This document shows positions 1 through 11,787 of a stretch of 64,000 nt of DNA, piece after piece. Source of the DNA: Pocillopora verrucosa (Eukaryota; Cnidaria; Anthozoa; Scleractinia; Pocilloporidae); contig NC_089319.1 of the NCBI RefSeq assembly GCF_036669915.1, forward strand, positions 22,042,065 through 22,106,064, written 5' to 3'. The notes under the pieces are model-generated. The model saw nothing but the letters and a program-made list of their open reading frames with translations. It was not told the origin of the DNA and made no database searches. Both the position numbers and the translations under genes were made by a program. Numbering within the stretch: position 1 is the stretch's first letter; the number at the start of each line of letters is the position of its first letter.

Positions 1-24
1 AGTAGATATGGTAAGGATTTTCCC

Positions 25-218
25 AAGTGACTAACATGTAATTTCTCCCTATGAGATCCAAACATTCTCTAGCAAATGGTCAATGAGAATACTCAAACTT
101 ATCAGGAAGAAGTTTTAATCTTGATCTTACACCAAATTCTCGTAACTAAATTACAAGGAATTGTGTAGCAGCAAGAGGAGAGAATTAACAATCAGATCTT
201 GGGAGTCTAAAGGTTAAT
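25..218. repeat. Degenerate MITE, family 1 (TTAACCCTTTAACTCCCA type)
   Basis: This sequence in an ELAC2 intron is a diverged copy of the element seen intact at 4974-5185. Shared blocks include the segment around AATTTCTCCCTATGAGATCC, the AGAATACTCAAACTTATCAG block, and the right end TGGGAGTCTAAAGGTTAATA, which matches the element's terminus with indels. The left terminus is eroded. It ends about 20 bases before the next ELAC2 exon. Confidence 0.6.
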
Positions 219-240
219 AGTTCAGTTAAATTTATTGTAG

Positions 241-3217
241 GAGGGTGATGTTCTGTTAATCATTGGTCCTGCCAAAATAGGAAAATGGTTGAAGGAATAC
301 GACAGCTTCTGTGAGGACATTGAGTACAGGTTTTTAAAATTCTCCTCATTTTGTTGTAGTAATTAATACCTAATATGTAGTGCAATATACATATGGATAT
401 GATCTTTGTTTTATTATTATTAATAATTATGTAATAATCTTGTAGTTTTGATTATAATACTTTTCTGTCTTTGCCTGCTGTTTAATACCAAATGTCACTC
501 TCCACCCAAGTCTTTAATCTAATTCTTGAAAAATATTACTTATCAGTTGCTCCTGTCAAGTCGATAACAAGGAAAGAATCATTGTTTAATATAATTGTGT
601 TATTGACTGCTAAAAGTACATTGATCGACAAATTAAAAAAGAAAAAACTTCATAACCGATGTAAAGCTACTAAACATATGAGTAGACAATCACATAGCCA
701 AAGGTGATCATGCTTTTCATGAAATTGTTTCATGCTAGGTTTGTGGACAGCAGGGACTTAACTGTAAAAGGCCTGTATGAAGATTACTGGTCTGTTACAC
801 ATCACTTAGATGCAAAGGAGGTGAGTTTCTAAAGATTTATTAATAGAATAATGTGAAAGTAGTCTCCTGGTCTCTAGCTTGAAGGAATCAGAAAATGTGG
901 GATGCAGAATTGCAGACAATATAATTTGTAATAGTAAAACATGCTGTGCACTTGTGTGCTTACAGAAAACGATAGTGGCCTAGAACTATGTATAATTTGT
1001 GAGTTAAGCGCTCAGAATTAATGTAGAGGGTTTTTTTTATTTTTCAGGTTTTAACGGTGCCTGTAGATCACTGCCCACAGGCCTATGGCTTGGTATTGAC
1101 ACACAAACGAGGCTGGAAGATTGTTTATTCTGGTGATACACGACCATGCCTAGCACTGATTAAGGCTGGTAAGTCAGTTGCAAGGGTGGGAGGAGGCACA
1201 AGGGATGAAGAGATGTATCCAAAAATAGATGGTTCCTTTCTTGTACACTCTAGCTAGGTGGCTTGCTCTCCTCCTAGGCAACCAGTTTTCTTGGTGTGGG
1301 GCAGTTTCCTATAGCTTTGGCAGCAAACCACCCTGAAATCTAATTCCAGTTGGTAAGGTTGATCTATCTTGCAGTACAGCCAGGTGTGTGAACCTTCTAG
1401 GTAAAAAAATTCATGGCTTAAACTATACCAGTTTTGTATAAGCTGTCAGAAAAACAGGGCGGCTAGATCAATCCTAAAATTTCTTTGGTAGTCAGAATAA
1501 TTCAACGTTGTGGTGATGAATTCAGGTGCACAACAATAATTCAAAGTGTTAATAATTTGCAGGGACAGATGCTGATCTCCTCATTCATGAAGCCACTCTT
1601 GAAGATGAACTGATGATTGAAGCTCTAGAGAAAAAGCACAGGTTTGGAAATGATGATTGGTCAGGGAACAATGAAATAATTGAAGGATCGCTCAACTTCA
1701 AACTAATGAGAAAACTATAAATATTATCAGTCAGTGAGTAGTTTAAAAAGTGCAAATTTAAAGTCCACACAAAGATTTGGCCCAAGTTTGACATAAGGCA
1801 GAGTATGAGAGAGGGGAGGGTGGAGGGTTTGTTAAAGGTAAAGAACATGGGAAAGTAAATCAAACACTTTTTTTCTCAAGGGAGAGAACAATTGTGATTT
1901 TTAAGTGATATTTTTTGGAAATAAATTGTATATCAAGCTATCAACAATATATGACTAAGATTTTTTTGTGAATTAGGGAGTGGCATCTCCTTTGCTCTAA
2001 GATATAAAAATCAGTAATTGTTAAGTGAACTTTCTTTTTTTCATCCTGAGTTGCTTGTTGTTGTCATTGTTTTTTGTTATTTTTCTTTCTTTTTGGTTGA
2101 TTGTTTGTTAAATTTTTACGTGTTTTCTTTTCTGACTAGTACAACTACTGAGGCAATCGAAAGTGGAATGAAGATGGGTGCAAAGTTTATCATATTGAAT
2201 CACTTTAGTCAACGTTATCCTAAAATCCCAGTGTTCAGTGAACAATTTACAAGGTGTACAGGCATTGCATTTGATCACATGAAGGTACAGTAAAAATTAT
2301 GGATTAATCAAGCAAGGGTTTTATTCAAAGCTGGTTAATGGCAGTCTACCACAGCCTGTGAGACCTCGTACTGTCATCTTTTTAGCCTCCAAGCAGCCTT
2401 CATGATTGGGTTTTCCCTTCCAGCCCTTTTACTGGCACAGCCAATGGCTGGGTGTGGATAAAGTGTTTGAAATTCCTGATCAAAGATATTTTTTACATAG
2501 TCTTGTATGGATAGTAATTTTGTCACAAGAAGAAAAATTAATTTCTCATCCAATCCTTACAGCCTCATTTTGATCTCATGCCTTCCTGAGAGGAAGACAT
2601 GTTTAGTTTAATGTATCCAAGGAAGGAAATTTCACACATTTAGGTCACAAGAATAAAGGAAATGATCACCGACTAAAGATGCTCTTGATTGTTAAACAAA
2701 TTCTCCTTGTCTGCACCTTAAGAAATGTATAAAGCATAGTATGGAGAATTTGCATACTGATGTTGGGGTGTAAAGGGTTGATTGATATCTTCCTCTTTTA
2801 TGTGAACCTAGAGATAAAATGATATCTTGCTAGCTTCTTTTGTTGGTCTGTACTGTAAGTTACAGAACCTTTTTTTTTTTGCTCAGATTTATGGCTTATG
2901 TATTATGTGCTTTGGCCACAAATCCAAGTGGAAAAATGTGTTCTGAAACTTGCATTATGGACCTCAAACTCAGTTAGGAAGAGGTATTATTGATCAGAGT
3001 TCTGCATTCCCCATGTTTACAGTGATTGTCCATTCTGCTTAATTTCCCAGCCAGCCAGATATTAATAGAAACATACTTCTTTCTTGATTGACTTTTTTGA
3101 CAGGTTCACTCAAGCAATTTTTCAAAACTGCCACAACTACTGGACCCACTCAAAACTGTGTTTGCAGAAGAAATTGATGGAAGGACAAAAAACAAACAAA
3201 CAGAATCCCTTGAATAA
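241..3217 (+). CDS. ELAC2: tRNase Z, long form (ELAC2), C-terminal exons; 5' part lies outside the window
   Basis: ELAC2 is the metallo-beta-lactamase-fold endonuclease that removes 3' trailers from precursor tRNAs in nucleus and mitochondria. Six exons join in frame with GT-AG borders: 241-329, 739-820, 1048-1168, 1563-1641, 2140-2284 and 3104-3217 (TAA at 3215-3217). Exon phases agree throughout. Family motifs visible are [19 protein letters not shown] (the conserved metal-binding Asp), [10 protein letters not shown] (the HEAT motif) and [15 protein letters not shown] (with the conserved His), followed by FDHMKV and a short polar tail ending TESLE. The HxHxDH zinc site and the N-terminal half would be upstream of base 1. 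The C-terminal tail is shorter than the basic tail of vertebrate ELAC2. Introns carry MITE remnants. The family call is secure; exon borders are by eye but supported by phase. Confidence 0.95.
2640..2781. repeat. MITE fragment, family 2
   Basis: The last ELAC2 intron contains a stretch matching the family-2 element at 5943-6143. Shared blocks are GGTCACAAGAATAAAGGAAA, AAATTCTCCTTGTC, the TATGGAGAATTTGCATACTG block and the terminal GGTGTAAAGGGTTGA. The left end is not recognisable, so it is probably truncated or decayed. Confidence 0.5.
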
Positions 3218-4390
3218 TGAAAGAAACAATTTTTTTCTGCTTTATTTCTTTGTTCACATTAACTTTAATGTATTACTCTACGCATTTTCTTCTATTAGCT
3301 AAGTTCACAATGGTTCCAAAGCTTCTTACTGATAAAAATATTACATTTGTATTTTTAACCCTTTTCTATAGAAATTTTTCCATATTAAACTAACTTCCTT
3401 CCTTCTTTTTTGTATTACAAACAAGTGTACTAATTACAAATTACAAACTTAGAAAACATGGTACAAAAACCTTCATGCTTTACATGAGTTAGTGGATTTG
3501 TCTTTGAAAACAGTTAAAAATGATGGAAAATAAACAAACTATCTAATAAATACTACTTAACAATACATATCTAATAGCTGTCTGTGAGTGTAAAAGCATC
3601 CTGATGTAAATCTACTCTGACTTGCAGAGTATTTCAGCTGAGACCAGCTCTCAGGATGGTTACAAACTAAAATTTAATAGTAAAAAAATAGGTACCAATA
3701 GCTTTACTACACTTTTCATTTGCATGCATTGAAAAAGCAAGCCTAAATTTTTCAAATATAACAAAAAAAGAAAAACTAAAACTACAGCAATTGAAAGAAA
3801 GGTGAAGTCTTCTTAGCCAAGTCTTAACAACAGCTCAAAATGTTTGAGGGTTGATTACTGTCACACATGTACAAATACTGGATCAGATGTTAATGATATC
3901 TTAGGTTAACTGTATGGTGTATGTCTGGAAGAAGTTGTTTGATATGAAGCAATGTATGACACATCTGATGTACAGAAAATATTTGTTGGCTTTCCCACAA
4001 TCAATACATAAAACATTATTTCACGGAAATAAGTATTTACAGCTTAATGTACATACTAAGCATGCTAATCTTGTGTAATCAGATATCTCCTTCATTATTG
4101 AGAGGTGTGTTCTACTCATGGAGAAGTATGAGACCAAAGAAAAGTGCATCTAAAGCTAATTAATGTAAATTTACATCTCATTAATAGGTCATAGAATACA
4201 ACATCTGTTCTTTTAAGAGAACAAAATGAATTTTTCTTCAGTTCCCTACCTCACTCCACTTATGATACAATATTTTTCTATCACCAGGACAAAAATAAAC
4301 TGTTGAAAAGACATGACCTCTAGAGTCATTGTTTGACTACTTCCTCTCAATCAGTAATTACTACATGATTTCAAATAACAATGGGTGATA
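3218..4390. other. Convergent intergenic region ELAC2 / PIDD1-like
   Basis: This is about 1.2 kb of AT-rich sequence between two stop codons on opposite strands, so it holds both 3' UTRs. I see no coding exon. An AATAAA at 3529-3534 is a possible ELAC2 polyadenylation signal, about 310 nt after the stop. The duplicated block begins inside it at 3748. Confidence 0.6.
3529..3534 (+). promoter_or_regulatory. Candidate poly(A) signal for ELAC2
   Basis: A canonical AATAAA lies on the coding strand about 310 nt downstream of the ELAC2 stop. The motif is common in AT-rich DNA, so this is weak without transcript data. Confidence 0.3.
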
Positions 4391-7300
4391 TCAACCCATC
4401 TCTAAAGCAAGACAGTATTGTCTTGCAACATACCCGAGCCCCACTTTGCGTAATGCCCTAGAAAGGGTAGTCGGATTGCAACGATCTGGGTAGCGATCTC
4501 GCCATGCTAAAAGCACTTGATATGGCTTTTCATACAAGCTATCTTTATTGATGCTGCAGTCATGTTCGATCTCTTTTATTTTGCTATCACTAACCCCCAA
4601 CACTCGGCCAAGCTGTTTCCACTCTCCATTTCCAATTTTTCGGGAAAGGTCGTGGAATTTCTCTTCCCAATTTATAGCCTCTGGAAGTCGTCGTTTGCGA
4701 GTATTCTTTTTTACACAAGGGCACATTTTGGGTTCCATTTCTGTCAGAATCAAAATATTGGGCAATCAGTCAAGAATGAGAAAAGTATGGATATGTCTGT
4801 GCATCTAAAAGAACAAGGACTTTGTTTAAAGTATATATTTGTCTTTTTTCAGATGTGATGGAGGTCAATTCTCAGGGATACTCCTCAGATGAAGACAAGT
4901 GAATTTTCTCTTTGATGACACATTAATACCTAACATTTTACATCTTGCAACCTAGAAACACTCTTCCCACACTTTAACCCTTTAACTCCCACATGTGATT
5001 AACATGTAACTTCTCCCTATAATATCCATACATTATCCTGCAAAAAGGTAAAGAGAATACTCAAACTTATTAGGTAAAAGTTGTTATCTTGATCTAACAC
5101 CAAATTCTCCCAGCTACTTTACAAGGAAATTTGTAGCATTTAGAGGGGAGAGTTAACAATCAGATCATGGGAGTTAAAGGGTTAAGTGGTCAGAAATTCT
5201 TGGAGAGAGGAATAAAAACTTTCTACTATGATAAGGGGGGGGGGGGGGAGAGGATTAAATCTTGTTTACATAGATGTTTAATTTATTTAGCCTTGAGATT
5301 TCATGGCCCTCTGGATCACACAAAAACAAACTTTCACCTGGTGTGTCTTCTTCCACCATTCTTGTGGATCCAGTCCTGTTGTTCATTTTCTGTTTCACTA
5401 CATTCCCTGGGGAACCTGTTTTGTAAAGAGCAGTAATGAACTGATGAGGTATTCCACCGCGTCTTTTATAGTCTCTGATAACTGCTGCCATTGGGTTGTC
5501 ATTTGTGCTGAAATTGCTTATCTCTCGTGGAGTATAACCCAGTTGTTTAGCAACGTCATGCCACACCTCATCACCCATGTCTGTTTCAGCGTTGATGCTC
5601 AGCATATTTGTCAGTTCCTTGGTTAATTGAACTTCCCAATCAAGACAGCTATCAGCATCATCAGCATCACGAGGCTGCAAGAAAGAGTTTAAATTCAAGA
5701 TAGTTATTGTGAGGCAAAGTAATTGAATACATAATTTATGCAGTAAGTGTAGTCACCAGCAGAAATGTCACTCTTGTTGGTTTATTGTGTAAGAAAGATG
5801 TAAATTATAAGTTAAGTAGTCAATTAGAGGAAGTTATTATTGATTTCTTCTTGTGAGTGTAGGACAAAGGAGAAAAACCTCTAGTACCTTAAGAAATTCA
5901 ACCCAAAACCTTTAAATTTTGCAGTCTGATGCTCTCTTGCTGTTAACCCTAAGAAGGACCAGCTTCTAATTTCTCTTTACATTAATATTGCTGAATCATT
6001 CATTAAGATCATGAGAATAAGGGAAATGATCATCAACCTAAGCACTTGTGTGATTACACAAATTCTCCTTGTCGGTACCAAAGGAACTGATAAGAAAAGA
6101 GTATGGATAATCTGGATACTGATGTTAGGGTTTCACAGGTTAAGCTACAGAAAATTTCATGGGAGGTTTGCTCTAAGTCATAGTTGTTCAGTGAAGTTAA
6201 GCATTACATGAGAGCTTACCCTATTTAAGAGGAAAGAGAAAACTGGCTTGTTTTCACCACTCTTTGATAGTTCTTCCACAAAAACATTACCAAAGTTTCC
6301 ATATGGTGGCTCTCCCTTAAATCGACATCCAAACTGAATCACAAATGGACGGCCAGTGACGTTCTCCACAGCTACAAGATCTTTAACACCAATTGAGGTG
6401 TCTGTGTCAAAATGATCTGATTCCAACCTTGTAACAGATATGGTTTGAAGAAAGTGTTTAGTATGAACAATGTGAATTGTCATATCAAGTCAATTAAGGT
6501 TTAAGCTGGGGAGAGAGTGAAATTTTGCATTGTTTAAAGTTATGAAATGGTTCAGAGGCACTGAGAAAAAATAATTGAAAAGGTAAAGGAGGAAAAACAC
6601 ATTACTCCTCTTCAACTAATTTTAGAGCTGATTACTTTTAATATGTACAAAATAAAAAAAAAGGCTTGAGAAAGGTGTCTGCTCTCATCAGATGGTTTTT
6701 CCTTAATCTATACACTGTTTTCTGCACAGATTGTACAGATAAAGGGGGGGGGGAGGGTGGAGGAGAGGGTTCTAATAGGCCCATGCCACACTTCCTTGAT
6801 AAAGAGTAAAAACATACCTTCAGTTGATAATAAAAATACCTGCCAATTTGGGTTTTTAACATTCTATGTTTATGTTAATTTACAATAATGTATCTTTCCC
6901 ATTTATTCAAATACTCCTAAATATATGAGCTACTAAAATAGCTACTCTAAATTTGGGGTAAAATGAAGTCACATTTGTTTTGTTGTAAGTCACTGATGTT
7001 TCAAAAGTTGGACCCCAGTATTGGAAAATCCTACATGTGCTGGTGCACATTTATAAGGCATACATTTTAATACATACAATCTAGTTAAGCTTACCTGATT
7101 TGCAGCCTTCCTGTGTGTAGCAGTCTTGGTGCAATACATTTACCAACAACAGTAGGAAAATTGCCAATGTCCTCCAAAGGTTTACCAAATCTGTAGCACG
7201 CTATACAAAGGCCAAACCTCAGCCCATTCTCACTCACTTCTGACATCAAAGCTTGAAAGGAAACACTGAATTGGAACAGAGGAATGATACTAGAAGCACC

Positions 7301-9448
7301 CAGCTTAGCTTCCCACAAGATGGTATCAATAATGTTCCAGAGAACTCTAACGAAAGAGAAATGCTCCACGGAGAAGTACACAGAGCATAGAGCATTGTCA
7401 TCGTTATCAATGTGGAAAAACCTAGGATAGAACTGCTGCCACTGGAGATCTTCTCCATCTGTTGTAGAACTACACCAAAATGTGAGCTGCCTGTCTCCAT
7501 ACCTCTCTAAAATCTCTTTGCCATCTGGAAGTGGAAGGCGCACAGTTACAGAGTCAGCAGAATGTAGATTAAACACACAGCCATGAGGACCAAGTTGGAC
7601 AACTGGTGTAGCAAGTGCTAATGCCTCTGGGTCAGAATGATCAACATCATAAGGGTGATCTGCATAAAGAACCTTCACAGATGCTTCAATATCATGAAGT
7701 AATGATGTGTCTGGGAAGAGAATTTCTATTCCAGGGACTTCGGGGATGTGGAGATAACCACCTATACCAGCTTTTATGGTCTTGTGAGCTTCAGGGTAGC
7801 CTTTTGTTACCACAATCGCAAAAAGACTGAAATGGTAGGCTCTGATTTCTACATGAGAAGTGAAGACCTTGTAGTCACTTGGATTCATTTTTTCCCACCT
7901 TGTTCTCTGCCCAAAACCAGTGTTGCTGCAAAGACAAGTGACAACATCGTACCTTCCAATTTTAACATCGAAAGGAAAACTGATGATGGCTGGATCATCT
8001 TTGAAAAACTCGGCTCCATGTGGTGTCATCTCAATAACTTCACTAGCAAGCACCTCCCGACTCTTGAGTGTAGGAGCAAATGACATATCTTCTAACACCT
8101 CCAGATGAAATTCTGACTGCAGATGGCCAGTGATATTTTCCTCTGGGATAATAACACAGATGTCTCCCAGACTTATGTGTCTACATCGGTCAATAACTGA
8201 CTCTAAGTCAGAGTCATTGATGTAACAGTCATTTTCAGAAACTTCACTCAAACATGAGCTGCCACTGTCGCTTGAGAGCTTTCTCTGCCTCAGATTTGCT
8301 GGTAAATTGTTGTTGAAAGCATCATCTAGTGAAGTAGATGATTGAAAACTCAAAAGAGAATCTTTTCTGTTTAGGAACGAATGCTCCCTTACTCCAATGC
8401 TCTCTGTAATGGAGGAACAAGTTCCATATTCACTTGTAGTCAAGCATCTTGGTCTTCTTCTGTTCAGACTCTCAAGATCCAGGCTAAAATCTAACCTCCT
8501 TCTTGTATAAGGAAATGGTGCCGGTTTACACTGTTCTTTCATCTTACGCAAGGAGTCAATGTTTTTTTTTCTAAGCTCCTGCTTGTGAAGAAGCTTGCTT
8601 TTCTGTTGTTTAACCAGGCAAAGTTCATTCTGATGAGCCTTTTCCAAATTGGATACAATGTTCTGATGTTGCTCGACGTATTTACCTGGTAAAGTTTCCA
8701 CAGGCAAGGATGCGGAAATCATGGAATCATCTTCAATTGGTGAACATCTTGAACTAGGGGAGGTCTGCTCACAGACTAACTTTTTAAATCCTACATCTGG
8801 TTCACTTTCAGACAACAACAGGGGTCTGTCCAAAGTATTTGAGCGCAGCTTTGGTCTTGTAAAGCATTTTCTTTGAGGAGACAATAGCCTCAAATTTGTG
8901 TGGCAGTTTCTGTCACTAGCATCTCTAGTGCAAGGCAATCTAAAGTACCTGCGTATGCAATCTATTCCTTGAAGATAACAATCCCTGGGGATGTTTTCAA
9001 TGAGGTTACGTACAAGGTACAAATGTTGAAGGTTTGGTAGAAGAAGCAACCAAGGTGGTAAAACTTCCACCAGGTTCCCAGCCAGATTAACCCACTCTAG
9101 AGTTATCAATCTTGAAATGCAAAATGGGACTTCTTGAAGACCATTATGTACCAGATCAAGTCTTGTCAAGGCTGGAAGATCTCCAATTTCTTTGGGCAAA
9201 ATTTTTAAGTTATTATGTCCAAGGTAAAGTTCCTCCAAACTAACCAGTTGGCAAATACAACTGGGAAGTGACTGGAGGCCATTAAAACTTAGTTCTAAAA
9301 CTATCAAGTTTTCCACCAAAGGCTTTGCAAAGATTTCATTAGGTATGCTGGCAATGTGCAGACCACGCAGATCCAAGAGGCTCTGACATGATTTAGTAGC
9401 TCTTTGTAAAATTTTCCCTTTCTCTTTGAGCCCAAAAGGACTCCTCAT
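4391..9448 (-). CDS. PIDD1: PIDD1-like protein: LRR - ZU5/UPA - tandem death domains (intact copy A)
   Basis: PIDD1 is the scaffold of the PIDDosome, recruiting RAIDD and caspase-2 or, through RIP1 and NEMO, NF-kB signalling. Four exons join in phase: 9448-7095, 6427-6220, 5674-5338 and 4740-4391 (TGA), about 1082 residues against 910 in human PIDD1. Residues ~20-165 are leucine-rich repeats (LVSLEELYLGHNNLKILP type). A Ser-rich and basic, helix-prone linker follows. ZU5-type segments contain two HFS motifs, at residues 539-541 (AYHFSLFAIVV) and 696-698 (VEHFSFVRV). These match the HF|S autoprocessing sites known in vertebrate PIDD1. After a UPA-like region come two death-domain-like segments: ~865-935 (DEVWHDVAKQLGYTPREI) and ~995-1078 (GEWKQLGRVLGVSDSKIK). 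Vertebrate PIDD1 has one. The start at 9448 is chosen because an acceptor (9478-9477) would remove the upstream in-frame ATG at 9523; the latter start is possible if that intron is not used. Domain calls are by eye. Confidence 0.88.
4974..5185. mobile_element. MITE, family 1, intact 18-bp TIRs
   Basis: A 212-bp non-autonomous element lies between the two death-domain exons of the PIDD1-like gene. The left terminus TTAACCCTTTAACTCCCA and the right terminus TGGGAGTTAAAGGGTTAA are perfect reverse complements over 18 bp. There is no coding capacity. It is the reference copy for this family in the window. Confidence 0.85.
5943..6143. mobile_element. MITE, family 2
   Basis: An approximately 200-bp element lies in a PIDD1-like intron, starting TTAACCCTAAGAAGG and ending CACAGGTTAA. 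Its interior matches 44414-44621 and, in reverse orientation, 56566-56777. The termini resemble family 1 (TTAACCC...GGTTAA) but the interiors differ. There is no ORF of its own. Confidence 0.7.
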
Positions 9449-9450
9449 TT

Positions 9451-9459
9451 TCACTCCAT
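9451..9459 (-). promoter_or_regulatory. Two-codon uORF (M-E-stop) just before the PIDD1-like start
   Basis: Reading the minus strand, GCCATGGAGTGA is followed after 2 nt by the predicted main ATG at 9448. The upstream ATG has a near-perfect Kozak context (GCCATGG), whereas the main one is AAAATGA. It is out of frame with the main ORF. It would act as a uORF only if the mRNA begins translation downstream of the acceptor at 9477. It is identical in copy B. Confidence 0.45.
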
Positions 9460-10748
9460 GGCGCGGAAAAATCCAACTGGAAAAGAGAAAAGAGCAGAAA
9501 GCCTCTCTTAAAATCCTTATCAAAACTTACAATTTTAAGGACTTTGAAGATATCTAAATATCCTTGAAGATTCTAGGAGCATCCTATTGCAAGATCTTTG
9601 CTGAATCTTATCGAAAATCTTTCAAGAAATCTTAATTTCGAAGTTTGTTTTGCTAAGTCTCTTTCGATCCTGAGGCTCTCTGAGAGGATTGCGAGATCAA
9701 CTTATAGATATACTATTAGCTAATAGATTAACATAAATAAACGCAAAAATCCCGATTAACATCCTCAAAGATTTTTCATTATTTCGTCTGATTTCAGTGG
9801 AAGTGACAGAAACATCGTTATTGAAGAATTATTGTTGCTGAGCGAAAGTTTCATCCAGTAATTAAATTTTGACACATTTGAAAACAGCTGAAAAGGGTTT
9901 AAAGGGCAAAATGATTACAAAAAAGGTCTCTAACCATATTATTGGAAGACTATCGACAAGAACGCTCGCTTGATCGCTATCATAGAGTTGAGATATTAAA
10001 AGAGCTCGGCAAAACAGTCGAAAAAAGTTTGCACGCGAAGGGGATAACTTGGAAAAAATCACAAACTGCTAGTGACTTGTTTGTTTGTTTACAAATTCCA
10101 GATGGCAATTAAAAACCCCTTTTTCTTCTCCACAAGGGTTTCCTGTTTGAAACAAATTAAATGTGTGTAAAGGTACCGATAAATAACCATAAACGTTTCA
10201 CAAGAGTGGGCTTCAAGTTTTCAAAGAATTGTGCGCGTGGGTCGAGTGTCAAAATTTTAAACTCTTGAAATCCAGCGGTAGCATGGATATGACCTATGAT
10301 CATTGCTTCTCCCTTCTTTGCAAATGTTGCGCCAATAGGAGGAAATCGATACACACCTGTACCTTTCATATTCAGCAACAAAAACACCGATATTCCATTA
10401 CCTCGACACTTCACCTCCTTCAAGCTTTTGACTCTTTGTACAAGTTTGAGGCTGGGGCACGCGCAAAAACGAACAATGGACCTGACGTTTCTATGGAAAT
10501 AAGCGCGTGTTTTTGCTGGTACCACGTGTCCTAATCCCTGCGTGGGAAGTAAGTAAAAGGATCTGTCTTCTGCAAAATTTTTCACGCTAGCGAAAAAGTA
10601 ATTTAACAGTAGGTCCTTTCAGGAATTCAACGTTGTTTAAGGAACCCAATACCAGTCGACAGAAGTATCAGATATCACATATGATATCAAGAACTAACAT
10701 CAATTAAAGGTATGCTGCACGAAAACGATCAGTTTGCACCAACAAGTT

Positions 10749-10771
10749 GGGGTAAGGGGTGGGGGTGGGGG
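10749..10771 (+). other. G-quadruplex-prone tract upstream of PIDD1-like
   Basis: Four G-runs of four to five are separated by loops of 1-3 nt (GGGG-TAA-GGGG-T-GGGGG-T-GGGGG), which meets the usual G4 motif rule. It lies about 1.3 kb upstream of the PIDD1-like ATG and is retained in copy B near 30850-30870. Confidence 0.6.
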
Positions 10772-11787
10772 TGGTTGGACCATACTTCGCGGTTTGTTGA
10801 TAACATATGACTGTTGGTAAATCACACTGTACTTGATTCTAACAAGAATGAATCGTTACTCCTCATTCCTTTACTAAGATAATCTGCATTGATTTTAAGC
10901 ATTTTTCGGCTAACAAATTTCCAAGAATATGCAAAGAATTGTCAAATGATGAGTGCAAATCTCTTGTCCAGTCCCCCCACGACCAAGTGGTCACAAGGGA
11001 TTCGAGCATGGTTCATCAAACGTTTTTTTTTAAGATTTCATCTTTCCCAGCCCTTGTTATTCTGCAACACCCATTCCCTATTTTGGTTCATTATTTGCTT
11101 GCACGGTGTTTTTTCTGTTACTTTCCTTCCAATTAGCGACAATTTTCAAAAACTTCGCGAAAATTCCTGGCCAAATATCTCCAAGGGATAATTGAAAATT
11201 CATTTTCTTGCGATTTCATTCTCGGATTGATGTATCATCTGGCCTTCAGGCAATGAGAATATGCAGGCTGACGAGCTGATTGGTGTTATCTTAATGAAAT
11301 ACCCAAATTTCCCAACGCCCTAGTTTGTAGGAAAAAGTTTCCCAATGGGAAGGGAGAATTAATAATCTGATCTAAGAGTTAATGTGATAAGTAAACGCCA
11401 GTAGAAGGAAACAGCCGCACTAAAATCCATATTTAGCCATACCTTTACTGTCATAAACACAAGAAATAGTTTCTCTGTTGTCATAATAAAACGTTCTCTG
11501 AACTGTAAATAACACTAGTAATTTTAAAATTCTGCTGTTAAGCCATCTCTAAATATCATGGGGCTTGACTTTATTATCACACCTGGATTAAGTCCGTTTT
11601 CTTCTACAAAATCGATCAGGGAGTATGTCGGCAATAATGCATTACTAAACGCGTTAAGTTACTCTATCTTCGCTAGTTTCGCCTAAAACGAATGACACAT
11701 CGTCCGAAAGAATTATTTATAGCTATAATCTTATTTGCCAGCTTCTTCAATTATTAGGTTTTCAAGCCAGGTTGTCATACTTTGATA

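Noticed and set aside
4391-5698. The two death-domain exons as separate small single-exon genes
   Set aside because: Exon borders with matching phases (donor at 5337, acceptor at 4741, phase 1) and in-phase linkage to the upstream exons show that they belong to the PIDD1-like gene.
7615-8108. Plus-strand ORFs of 62-111 codons inside the PIDD1-like large exon
   Set aside because: Shadows of the 2.35-kb minus-strand exon, which has recognisable LRR and ZU5 content.
10157-10585. 142-codon minus-strand ORF with overlapping plus-strand ORFs of ~100 and 68 codons upstream of PIDD1-like
   Set aside because: No recognisable domain, long open frames on both strands at once, and the frame is broken in copy B by 1-nt changes. 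It looks like incidental open sequence in the PIDD1-like upstream region.
10889-11191. 100-codon plus-strand ORF and an overlapping 65-codon ORF
   Set aside because: Low-complexity hydrophobic translation, no domain, and not maintained at the same length in copy B.
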